Source: RYN-230 sp963770535 (GTDB taxonomy: Bacteria; Actinomycetota; Actinomycetes; Streptosporangiales; Streptosporangiaceae). Taken from it: a DNA stretch of 64,000 nt. The notes beneath the pieces were generated by a model. It had not been told where the DNA came from. It worked only from the letters and a program-made list of their open reading frames with translations, and ran no database searches. A program made the position numbers and the translations under genes. Of the stretch, positions 8,792 to 16,736 are shown in pieces (positions within the stretch are counted from its first letter, which is position 1; every line of letters begins with the position of its first letter). Location: contig CAVYPZ010000003.1 in NCBI GenBank assembly GCA_963770535.1, positions 3,472,001 through 3,536,000 of the forward strand. Direction: 5' to 3'.

Positions 8792-10006
8792 TCAGCTGGT
8801 GGCGACGGGCGCGCCGCCGAGCCACACGCGGCTCGGCTTGAGGCCGTAGGACCAGGCGAACGCGCCCTCGTGGTCGGCGTCCCAGAGCACGATGTCAGCC
8901 AGGCGGCCGCGGACCATCGCGCCACGGTCCGGGGCCCGCAGGGCCTGCGCGCCGCCGAGCGTGGCGGCCCGCAGGGCCTCGGTCACGCTCAGGCCGAACT
9001 GGTCCACGGCCAGCGAGATCACCAGCGGCATCGAGGTGATCCCGTTGCCGCCGGGCGTGTGGTCCGAGCCGAGCGCCACGGCCACGCCCTTGTCCAGCAG
9101 GGCGCGCACCGGCGGGTTCTTGCGGGTCTGGAGGGAGGTTCCCGGGCAGACCACAGCGGCCACCCCGGCCTGGGCCAGGGCCGCCACGTCCTCGTCACTG
9201 GCCTCGTGCAGGATGTCCGCCGAGGCGCAGCCGAGTTCGGCGGCGAGCCGGGCCGCCCCGGTCCGGCTCTCCCCGCAGGCGTGGACCCGCGGCAGCAGCC
9301 CGGCCGCCCGGCCCGCGCTGAGGATCCAGCGGGCTTCACGCTCGGTGAAACGGCCCTCCTCGCAGTACACGTCCACGCTGTCCGCGCCGACGGCGGCCGC
9401 GTCGGAGCACCACGTGCCCACGGCGTCGATGTAGTCGTTGCGGCGGCCGAAGTATTCCGGCGGCACCGCGTGCGCGGCCAGGAACGTGACGTGCACCCGC
9501 GGCATGCCCGGCTCACCCTCCAGGGAGCGGAGCATGCGCACGTCAGCCAGCTCGCCGTCGCGCGTCAGGTGGTAGCCGGTCTTGGCCTCGATCGTGGTGG
9601 TCCCGCACCGCAGCCACGCGCCGAGCCGCTCGCGCACCCCGTTGCACAGGGTCCAGGGATCCGTGCCGCGGGTCACCGTGACCGTGGACGCCATCCCGCC
9701 GCCGGCCGCGGCGATCTCGCTAACCGAGGAGCCGCCGGCCCGCATGGCCAGTTCCGCCCAGCGGTTACCCGCGTAGACGGGGTGGGTGTGCGCGTCGATC
9801 AGGCCCGGGGTGACCAGGCCGCCGCCCAGGTTCTCCACCGAGTCCACGTCAACGATGTCCTCCACCACGCCGGGCAGGCTCTCGGGTAGTTCCGAGGCCC
9901 GGCCGACCCAGGCGATGCGGTCGTTATAGGTGAGGATGGCCGCGTTACTCCAGATCTCGGAGCCGGTCCAGAGGCGGCCGATGTTGGTGAGCAGGCGTAC
10001 GGTCAC
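8792..10006 (-). CDS. hutI: Imidazolonepropionase-like amidohydrolase
   Basis: A 404-residue metal-dependent amidohydrolase. It has the first metal-binding His pair in DAHTHPVYAG (His73, His75), a later HACGES histidine and a C-terminal Asp in LGSDHTPGG. Length and overall pattern fit imidazolonepropionase, the third enzyme of histidine degradation. Two family motifs differ from the canonical enzyme as I remember it: EAKTGYHL where EIKSGYGL is usual, and DHTPGG where DFNPG is usual. There is no hutU or hutH next to it. The substrate is therefore uncertain within the imidazolonepropionase group. Start GTG 10006. Confidence 0.7.
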   Translation of the reverse strand: MTVRLLTNIGRLWTGSEIWSNAAILTYNDRIAWVGRASELPESLPGVVEDIVDVDSVENLGGGLVTPGLIDAHTHPVYAGNRWAELAMRAGGSSVSEIAAAGGGMASTVTVTRGTDPWTLCNGVRERLGAWLRCGTTTIEAKTGYHLTRDGELADVRMLRSLEGEPGMPRVHVTFLAAHAVPPEYFGRRNDYIDAVGTWCSDAAAVGADSVDVYCEEGRFTEREARWILSAGRAAGLLPRVHACGESRTGAARLAAELGCASADILHEASDEDVAALAQAGVAAVVCPGTSLQTRKNPPVRALLDKGVAVALGSDHTPGGNGITSMPLVISLAVDQFGLSVTEALRAATLGGAQALRAPDRGAMVRGRLADIVLWDADHEGAFAWSYGLKPSRVWLGGAPVATS

Positions 10007-10446
10007 CGGCGTGCCCCCGGCCGCGCACGCAGGAGGGGCCGGAGGGGAACGTGCCAGACGGGGCGTACCTGCGTCATGCGCGGTCACCTGCCATAGCTCG
10101 TCCGTACCACTGATGGCCCCCCGCCAGGCACCCCGCGACGCGGGTTCCAGAGCGACCGACGGCGGCGCTGCGGGATGCGGCAACCAACATATCGGTTCAG
10201 TTACGGTATTGCACTACTCGGTCCCTGTACAGGCAGTTCACGAAGAAGGCAGGACGGAAATTGCCGTCCTTTCCGCTGATCTCACTGTCTGTGCTGGTCC
10301 GGGCCCATCTTAGCTGCGCTGCGTGTCCGCCGGGAGGCGGGTTCTGCTTTACCGGATAAGGCCCGGCGGAATTGACCGCCGGTTCAATATGACGTTCCCG
10401 GCTGCTGCGGCCAGCATCCCACGCGCGGGACAGTTCCGCGCCCCGG
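10007..10446. other. Intergenic region between hflX and the hutI-like gene
   Basis: About 440 bp without a convincing gene. It is less GC-rich than its surroundings from about 10190 to 10300, which suggests promoter sequence for the hutI-holA pair. A perfect 7-bp hairpin (AGGACGG, 6-nt loop, CCGTCCT) lies at 10251-10270 and could be the hflX terminator. Confidence 0.5.
10251..10270. terminator. Hairpin, possible hflX terminator
   Basis: AGGACGG at 10251-10257 and CCGTCCT at 10264-10270 form a perfect 7-bp stem with loop AAATTG. It lies about 180 bp beyond the hflX stop and upstream of hutI. There is no run of U on the transcribed side, so the terminator role is inferred from position. Confidence 0.35.
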
Positions 10447-11940
10447 TTAGCTTCCCGCGGGAACGGCAATGCGGTCGATCTCGGCGGCCAGGCCCGGCGG
10501 GACCCGGGCCGTCAGCTCGGTTCCCGCGGCGCAGTGCCGCAGCGCCAGCACCTCGCCCTCCTGGTGGGCCCGGGCCACCAGGTCGCCGCGCACATACGGA
10601 ACCACGGCGCTGACCTCACGGTCCCACTGCGGGAGCGCGGCCTCGACCGCCGCGGCCAGGGCACCGAGGCCCTCGCCGGTGCGCGCGGACACGACCACGC
10701 TGCGGGGCTCCTGGAGGCGGAGCGCGTCCAGGTCGATCGGGTCGGCCGCGTCGGCTTTGTTGATCACGACCAGCTCGGGCACGTCCCGCGCGCCGATCTC
10801 GGCGAGCACCTCGCGGACGGCGGAGATCTGCGCCTGCGGATCGGCGTCGCTCGCGTCCACCACGTGCAGGATCAGGTCCGCCTCGGCGACCTCCTCCAGC
10901 GTGGACCGGAACGCCTCGACCAGCTGGTGCGGAAGGTGGCGGACAAACCCGACGGTGTCCGTCAGCGTGAACCACCGGCCGGACGGGGTCCGGGCCCGGC
11001 GCACCGACGGGTCCAGCGTCGCGAACAGCGAGTCATCGACCAGGACCCCGGCCCCGGTCATCCGGTTGAGCAGGCTGGACTTGCCCGCGTTGGTGTAGCC
11101 CGCGATGGCCACCGCCGGGACGGCGTGATCGCGGCGCTGGTGCCGCTGCACCTGCCGGCCGACCGACATCTCGGCGAGCTGGCGGCGCAGCCGGGCGGTG
11201 CGGGTCCTGATCCGCCGCCGGTCGGTCTCGATCTTCGTCTCGCCAGGGCCCCTGGTGCCGATCCCGCCGCCGCCGGCGACCCGGCCGCCGGCCTGCCGGG
11301 ACAGCGACTCGCCCCAGCCGCGCAACCGCGGCAGCAGGTACTCGAGCTGGGCCAGCTCGACCTGGGCCTTGCCTTCCTTGCTCCGGGCGTGCTGGGCGAA
11401 GATGTCCAGGATCAGCGCGGTCCGGTCGATGACCTTCGCCTTCACCACGCCTTCCAGCCGGCGCAGCTGGCTGGGGGTCAGCTCGCCGTCGCAGATCACG
11501 GTGTCCGCGCCGGCCGCCGCGACCAGGGCCGCGACCTCCGCGGCCTTGCCCGCGCCGATGTACGTGGCCGCGTCGGGGCGGCCGCGGCGCTGGATCAGGC
11601 CGTCCAGGATCACCGAGCCCGCCGTCTCGGCCAGCCGGGACAGCTCGCGCAGCGAGTTCTGCGCATCGGCGAGCGTCCCCTCGGTCCACACGCCGACCAG
11701 GATGACCCGCTCCAGCCGCAGCGCGCGGTACTCGACCTCGGTGACGTCCTCGAGCTCGGTGGACAGCCCGGACACCCGCTGCAGCGCGTGGCGGTCCGAC
11801 AGGTCCAGCGCGCCCGCGTCCGGATCCCGCTCGGTGATGTCCGCCGGGATCTCATGGGATAGCTCGCTGGGAAGGGTCATCGCCTGCTCATCTGGGTCGG
11901 GTACGCGGGCCGCGCTGCTTCGATCTGCCAATGCTTTCAT
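10447..11940 (-). CDS. hflX: Ribosome-associated GTPase HflX
   Basis: HflX splits stalled or hibernating 70S ribosomes under stress. The protein is 497 residues. The N-terminal domain ends in the HflX-specific glycine-rich segment GGGGIGTRGPGETK (223-236), followed by the GTPase domain with GYTNAGKSS (281-289), DTVGF and NKAD. ATG 11940 follows GGAGG by only 1 nt, which is unusually close. The same ribosome-binding site is better spaced for an in-frame TTG five codons on, and an ATG at 11880 is a third option, so the exact start is uncertain. It is divergent from aceB. Confidence 0.92.
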   Translation of the reverse strand: MKALADRSSAARVPDPDEQAMTLPSELSHEIPADITERDPDAGALDLSDRHALQRVSGLSTELEDVTEVEYRALRLERVILVGVWTEGTLADAQNSLRELSRLAETAGSVILDGLIQRRGRPDAATYIGAGKAAEVAALVAAAGADTVICDGELTPSQLRRLEGVVKAKVIDRTALILDIFAQHARSKEGKAQVELAQLEYLLPRLRGWGESLSRQAGGRVAGGGGIGTRGPGETKIETDRRRIRTRTARLRRQLAEMSVGRQVQRHQRRDHAVPAVAIAGYTNAGKSSLLNRMTGAGVLVDDSLFATLDPSVRRARTPSGRWFTLTDTVGFVRHLPHQLVEAFRSTLEEVAEADLILHVVDASDADPQAQISAVREVLAEIGARDVPELVVINKADAADPIDLDALRLQEPRSVVVSARTGEGLGALAAAVEAALPQWDREVSAVVPYVRGDLVARAHQEGEVLALRHCAAGTELTARVPPGLAAEIDRIAVPAGS

Positions 11941-12083
11941 GCCTCCGGGATACGCTCACCTCAATAAACACCCGCGCGGCCCAGGTTGTGCCCGGCATGT
12001 GGCCCGGAACACTTTGACCGGCGGCGGGGCGCAGTGTTAAGCCCAGTGTCAGGACTGCCCGGGGCTGGCACTGCCCGCCGTCA

Positions 12084-12097
12084 TTACTTGCCAGTAA
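12084..12097. promoter_or_regulatory. Palindromic operator candidate upstream of aceB
   Basis: TTACTTGCCAGTAA is a palindrome with 5-bp arms around a 4-bp centre, 48 bp upstream of the aceB start and in the only AT-richer stretch of the hflX/aceB gap. Position and symmetry suggest a repressor-binding site. The regulator is not identifiable from sequence. Confidence 0.4.
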
Positions 12098-12145
12098 CAT
12101 TGCCCGGTAACTGCGAGGCGGCGGACGACCTGGGAGGAGCGCGGC

Positions 12146-13747
12146 ATGGCCAGCGAAGGCGTGGAGATCACCGGCCCGCAGGGCGATCGCTATGAGGAGG
12201 TGCTCACCCCGGAGGCGGTCGGCCTCGTCGCGGCGCTGCAGCGGGAGCTGGGCGCCCGGCGGGCCGAACTGCTCACCGCCCGCCAGCTGCGGCAGGTGGA
12301 GCTGTCGGCCGGGGGGACGCTGGACTTCCTGGCCGCGACCGCGGCCATCCGGGATGACCCGGACTGGCGCGTGGCCGCCCCGGCGCCGGGCCTGGTGGAC
12401 CGGCGGGTCGAGATCACCGGCCCGACCGACCGGAAGATGGCCATCAACGCGCTGAACTCCGGGGCCAAGGTCTGGCTGGCTGACTTCGAGGACGCGAACA
12501 CCCCGCTGTGGGACAACATGGTCACCGGCCAGCTCAACCTCATCGGGGCGCTGGACCGCACCCTGGACTTCACCAGCGAGGAGGGCAAGTCCTACCAGCT
12601 GGCACCGGATGGCGAGCTGGCCACGATCGTGGTCCGGCCGCGCGGATGGCACCTGGACGAGAAGCACATGCTGGTCGACGGCCAGCGCGTCTCGGGGAGC
12701 CTGTTCGACTTCGGGCTGTATTTCACCCACTGCGCCCGCCGCCAGCTGGACAAGGGATCCGGCCCGTACTTCTACCTGCCCAAGATCGAGAGCCACCTGG
12801 AGGCCCGGCTCTGGAACGACGCCTTCAACCTGGCCCAGGACGCGCTGGGCATCCCGCGCGGCACGATCCGGGCCACCGTGCTGATCGAGACCATCCCGGC
12901 CGCATTCGAGATGGAGGAGATCCTCTACGAGCTGCGTGACCACAGCGCCGGCCTGAACGCCGGCCGGTGGGACTACCTGTTCAGCATGATCAAGAAGTTC
13001 CGCAACCGGGGCCAGGAGTTCGTGCTGCCCGAGCGCAACTCCGTGACCATGACCGCCCCCTTCATGCGGGCCTACACCGAGCTGCTGGTCAAGACCTGCC
13101 ACGAGCGGGGCGCGCACGCCATGGGCGGGATGGCCGCGTTCATCCCGAGCCGGCGCGACCCTGAGGTCAACGCGGTCGCCATGGCCAAGGTCCGCGAGGA
13201 CAAGACCCGCGAGTCCGGGGACGGCTTCGACGGCTCGTGGGTGGCCCACCCGGACCTGGTGCCGCTGTGCCGCGAGGTGTTCGACGCGGCCCTGGGGGAC
13301 CGGCCCAACCAGCTCGCCCGGCAGCGGGACGACGTCAGCGTGTCCGCCGCGGACCTGCTCGCGGTGAGCAAGACGCCCGGCATCATCACCGAGGCGGGGC
13401 TGCGCAACAACATCAGCGTCGGGCTGCAGTACCTCACCTCCTGGCTGGGCGGCAACGGGGCGGTGGCCATCTTCAACCTGATGGAGGACGCGGCCACCGC
13501 GGAGATCTCCCGGTCCCAGGTCTGGCAGTGGATCCACAACAGCGTCCGGCTGGACGACGGGCAGATGGTGACGCACCATCTCGCGGAGCGGATCATCGCC
13601 GAGGAGTCGGCGGCCATCCGCGAGGCGGCCGGCGACGCGTTCGACGCGCCCCGGTTCGAGCAGGCGGCCGCGTTGTTCAGCGCGGTCGCGCTGGCCGACG
13701 ACTACGCGGAATTCCTCACGATCCCGGCATATGAGGAGATGCCGTAG
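12146..13747 (+). CDS. aceB: Malate synthase A
   Basis: Condenses glyoxylate with acetyl-CoA to give malate in the glyoxylate shunt. The protein is 533 residues, the size of the A-type enzyme. Conserved segments include RPRGWHLDEKH (164-174), the signature RDHSAGLNAGRWDYLFSMIK (264-283) and NLMEDAATAEISR near the C-terminus with the catalytic Asp region. ATG 12146 has a strong GGGAGGAG site. Glycolate oxidase genes glcD, glcE and glcF follow on the same strand, so glycolate would be oxidised to glyoxylate and drained into malate. Isocitrate lyase is not in the window. The stop codon lies inside a tandem repeat. Confidence 0.95.
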   Translation: MASEGVEITGPQGDRYEEVLTPEAVGLVAALQRELGARRAELLTARQLRQVELSAGGTLDFLAATAAIRDDPDWRVAAPAPGLVDRRVEITGPTDRKMAINALNSGAKVWLADFEDANTPLWDNMVTGQLNLIGALDRTLDFTSEEGKSYQLAPDGELATIVVRPRGWHLDEKHMLVDGQRVSGSLFDFGLYFTHCARRQLDKGSGPYFYLPKIESHLEARLWNDAFNLAQDALGIPRGTIRATVLIETIPAAFEMEEILYELRDHSAGLNAGRWDYLFSMIKKFRNRGQEFVLPERNSVTMTAPFMRAYTELLVKTCHERGAHAMGGMAAFIPSRRDPEVNAVAMAKVREDKTRESGDGFDGSWVAHPDLVPLCREVFDAALGDRPNQLARQRDDVSVSAADLLAVSKTPGIITEAGLRNNISVGLQYLTSWLGGNGAVAIFNLMEDAATAEISRSQVWQWIHNSVRLDDGQMVTHHLAERIIAEESAAIREAAGDAFDAPRFEQAAALFSAVALADDYAEFLTIPAYEEMP

Positions 13748-13846
13748 CGGCTCCGGGGGGAACAGCGGAGATGCCGTAGCGGCTCCCGGGGGAACAGCGG
13801 AGATGCCGTAGCGGCTCCCGGGGAAGACAGCGGAGATGCCGTACCG
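13736..13846. repeat. 32-bp tandem repeat straddling the aceB stop codon
   Basis: The motif GAGATGCCGTA occurs at 13736, 13768, 13800 and 13833, with spacings of 32, 32 and 33 bp. The first copy is the last codons of aceB (Glu-Met-Pro-stop), so each unit repeats the end of the gene with its stop and about 20 bp of downstream sequence. The units lie before glcD and code for nothing. Confidence 0.85.
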
Positions 13847-13928
13847 CGCGCCCCTCGTGGACTACCGGCCCGTCAGGAGGCACCCTGGAGAGTGAGCGCG
13901 GGCGACGGCGCGCCAGTGTGGAGGCAGC

Positions 13929-15386
13929 ATGACGGTCCAGGCGATGGTGCCCCGGATGACCGAGATCTGCGGTCCCGGCGGGGTGGTGTCCGATGCTGCC
14001 GAGCTGCGGACCTACGAGTGCGACGGGCTCACGTCGCACCGCGCGGCTCCCGGCCTGGTCGTGCTGCCGGAGACGGCAGAGCAGGTGGCCGCGGTGGTTA
14101 CGGAATGTGCCCGGGCCCGGGTGCCGTTCGTGGCCCGCGGATCGGGCACCGGCCTGTCCGGGGGGGCCCTGCCGCGCGCCGACGGCGTGCTGATCGTCAT
14201 GTCGCGGATGCGCCGGATCATCGCGGTCGACCCGGTGAGCCAGCGGGCCATCGTCGAGCCCGGCGTCACCAACCTGGCGGTCAGCACCGCGGCCCGGCCG
14301 TACGGCTACTTCTACGCCCCGGACCCGTCCAGCCAGGTGATCTGCTCGGTGGGCGGCAATGTCGCGGAGAACTCCGGCGGCGCGCACTGCCTCAAGCACG
14401 GCTTCACCGTGCACCACGTGACCGGCCTGCAGATCGTCACGCCCGAGGGTGAGCTGACCTGGCTGGGTGACGGCACCGGCGCGGCGCCCGGCTATGACCT
14501 GGCCGGCATGTTCACCGGCTCCGAGGGCACGCTGGGCATCGTGACCAAGATCGTGGTCAGGCTGACCAGGATCCCGCAGGTCATCACCACCTTGCTGGCC
14601 GCGTTCGAGACCACGGGGGCGGGCGGCGCCGCGGTCTCCGCGATCATCGGGGCCGGGATCCTGCCTGCCGCCATCGAGATGATGGACGCGCTGGCCATCG
14701 AGGCGGCCGAGGCCGCGGTGGCGTGCAACTACCCGGCGGGCGCCGGGGCGGTGCTGGTCGTGGAGCTGGACGGGCCCGAGGCCGACGTGCGCCGGGACAG
14801 CGCGGCGGTGCGGGAGCTGTGCCGGCAGGCCGGCGGCGGCGAGATCCGGGAGGCGGACGACCCGGCGGAGCGCGCCGCGATCTGGGCCGGGCGCAAGTCC
14901 GCGTTCGCCGCCGTCGGCCGGATCTCCCCGTCCTACCTGGTCCAGGACGGGGTCGTGCCGCGGACCGCGCTCGGCGAGGTCCTGGACAAGATCGCCGCGC
15001 TGGCGGCCGGGTCGGGAATCCGGGTGGCCAACGTGTTCCACGCGGGCGACGGGAACCTGCACCCGCTGGTCCTGTACAACGACGCCACACCCGGGGAGGA
15101 AGCACGGGCCGAGGAGGTGTCCGGGGCCATCCTGGACCTGTGCATCGAGCACGGCGGCTCCATCACCGGCGAGCACGGCGTGGGCACGGACAAGTCCAGG
15201 TACATGACGAAGATGTTCACCCGGGAGGATCTCGACACCATGCAGCTGCTCCGCTGCGCGTTCGACCCGGCGGGGCTGTGCAACCCGGGCAAGATCTTCC
15301 CGACCCCGCGGCTGTGCGGCGAGGTCCCCGGGCCCCGCCGCGGCGTGCACCCCGCGGTCGCCGCAGGCCTGGCGGAGCAGTTTTGA
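13929..15386 (+). CDS. glcD: Glycolate oxidase subunit GlcD (FAD-linked oxidase)
   Basis: The catalytic FAD subunit of glycolate dehydrogenase, 485 residues. It has the FAD-binding PCMH domain with VARGSGTGLSGGALP (about 70-84) and CSVGGNVAENSGGAHCLKHG, and the C-terminal oxidase domain with FHAGDGNLHPL and SITGEHGVGTDK. ATG 13929 has a GGAGG site. The stop overlaps the start of glcE in a TTGA quartet, and glcF follows, giving the three-subunit enzyme. Confidence 0.93.
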   Translation: MTVQAMVPRMTEICGPGGVVSDAAELRTYECDGLTSHRAAPGLVVLPETAEQVAAVVTECARARVPFVARGSGTGLSGGALPRADGVLIVMSRMRRIIAVDPVSQRAIVEPGVTNLAVSTAARPYGYFYAPDPSSQVICSVGGNVAENSGGAHCLKHGFTVHHVTGLQIVTPEGELTWLGDGTGAAPGYDLAGMFTGSEGTLGIVTKIVVRLTRIPQVITTLLAAFETTGAGGAAVSAIIGAGILPAAIEMMDALAIEAAEAAVACNYPAGAGAVLVVELDGPEADVRRDSAAVRELCRQAGGGEIREADDPAERAAIWAGRKSAFAAVGRISPSYLVQDGVVPRTALGEVLDKIAALAAGSGIRVANVFHAGDGNLHPLVLYNDATPGEEARAEEVSGAILDLCIEHGGSITGEHGVGTDKSRYMTKMFTREDLDTMQLLRCAFDPAGLCNPGKIFPTPRLCGEVPGPRRGVHPAVAAGLAEQF

Positions 15387-16720
15387 GCCCTGCCTCGGTC
15401 CCCGGGTCGCTGGCCCGGGCCTGCCGCGCGGTGCGGCCGGGCGGCCCGTGGGACGCGGTGGGCGGGCTGACCCCGCCGTGGGTCGCGTCCCCCGCCGACA
15501 CCGGCGAGGCCAGCGCCCTGCTGGCCGCAGCGACCGAGCACGAGCTCGCGGTGGTGCCGCGGGGCAGCGGGACCACAGTGTCCTGGGGCGCCCCGCCGCA
15601 CCGCCTCGACCTGGTCATCGACACCCTGCGGCTGGACCAGGTGATCGAGCACGCCGCGGGCGACCTGGTGGTCCGGGCGCAGGCAGGCGTGACCATGGAC
15701 CAGCTGGCCGCGGTGCTGGCCACCGCCCGCCAGCAGCTCGCCCTGGATGTCCCGCCCGGCCCCGGCCACGGCGGCCCGGCCACCTCGCCCACGGTCGGCG
15801 GCGTGCTCGCCACCGGCGCCGCCGGGCCGCGGCGGCTGCGCTACGGCACCCCCCGCGACCTGCTCATCGGGATCACCGTCATCCGCCCGGACGGGACCGT
15901 GACCAAGTCCGGCGGGAAGGTCGTCAAGAACGTGGCCGGGTACGACCTCGGCAAGCTGTACACCGGCTCGCAGGGGACGCTCGGCCTGATCACCGAGGCC
16001 ATCTTCCGGCTGCACCCGCTGCCCGCCGCGACCGCGTTCGTCACCGCGGGCTATGCCGGCCCGGCCGCGGCTGCCGAGGGCATCGCGGCGGCCGCCGGGT
16101 CCGACCTGGCCCCGGTGGCGATCGAGATCGACCGGCCGGCCCGGGATGGCCTGGTCCGGGTGGCGGTGCTGCTGGAAGGAGATCCCGGCGGCCTGTCCGA
16201 GCGGGCCTCGCTGATGCGCGGGGTACTCGGGGCGGGCACCGCGACCCTGGACGCCGCGCCGCCCTGGTGGGGTGCGGGGCCCGCGACCCCCGGGCCCGGG
16301 GCCGCCACCCGGGAGGGCGGCACGCTGATCCAGATCGGCTTCTGGGCCGCGGCCCTGCCCGGCGTGCTGGACGCGGTGGACGCCGCGGGACGGGCGGCCG
16401 GGCTGGACCCGCCCGTGGCAGGCTCGGCCGCCGCGGGCGTGCTGCACGCCGCGGTGCCCGGGAGCGCCGGGCCGGAGGCGGTGGCCGGGTTCGTGGCCGG
16501 GCTGCGCGAACGCCTCGCCCGCGACGCCGGACCGGGGTTCGCGGGCGGGGAGGGGCCCCCGGCCCGGGCCAGCGCCGTGGTGGTCCGGGCCCCGGCCGCC
16601 GTGCAGGCCCTGATCGACATGTGGGGCCCGGTGCCCTCGCTCAGCCTGATGCGGGCGCTGAAGGACCAGTTCGACCCGCGGCACCTGATGGCGCCCGGCC
16701 GGTTCGCCGGAGGGATCTGA
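15383..16720 (+). CDS. glcE: Glycolate oxidase subunit GlcE (FAD-binding)
   Basis: The second flavin subunit of glycolate dehydrogenase, 445 residues, with an FAD-binding domain: VVPRGSGTTVSWG, LRYGTPRDLLIGITVIRPDG and KSGGKVVKNVAGYDLGKLYT. The start used is the TTG at 15383, which overlaps the glcD stop (TTGA) and has GGAG 8 nt upstream. An open frame continues upstream but only antiparallels glcD in another frame. The overlap implies translational coupling. Confidence 0.88.
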   Translation: MSPASVPGSLARACRAVRPGGPWDAVGGLTPPWVASPADTGEASALLAAATEHELAVVPRGSGTTVSWGAPPHRLDLVIDTLRLDQVIEHAAGDLVVRAQAGVTMDQLAAVLATARQQLALDVPPGPGHGGPATSPTVGGVLATGAAGPRRLRYGTPRDLLIGITVIRPDGTVTKSGGKVVKNVAGYDLGKLYTGSQGTLGLITEAIFRLHPLPAATAFVTAGYAGPAAAAEGIAAAAGSDLAPVAIEIDRPARDGLVRVAVLLEGDPGGLSERASLMRGVLGAGTATLDAAPPWWGAGPATPGPGAATREGGTLIQIGFWAAALPGVLDAVDAAGRAAGLDPPVAGSAAAGVLHAAVPGSAGPEAVAGFVAGLRERLARDAGPGFAGGEGPPARASAVVVRAPAAVQALIDMWGPVPSLSLMRALKDQFDPRHLMAPGRFAGGI

Positions 16721-16736
16721 GTGCGGGAGGGACCGA

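Noticed and set aside
11888..13579. Open frame of 563 codons opposite aceB
   Set aside because: Antisense shadow of malate synthase; low-complexity translation without family features.
14723..15382. N-terminal extension of glcE overlapping glcD
   Set aside because: The extension only translates glcD in another frame; the TTG at 15383 gives a normal GlcE with a good ribosome-binding site.
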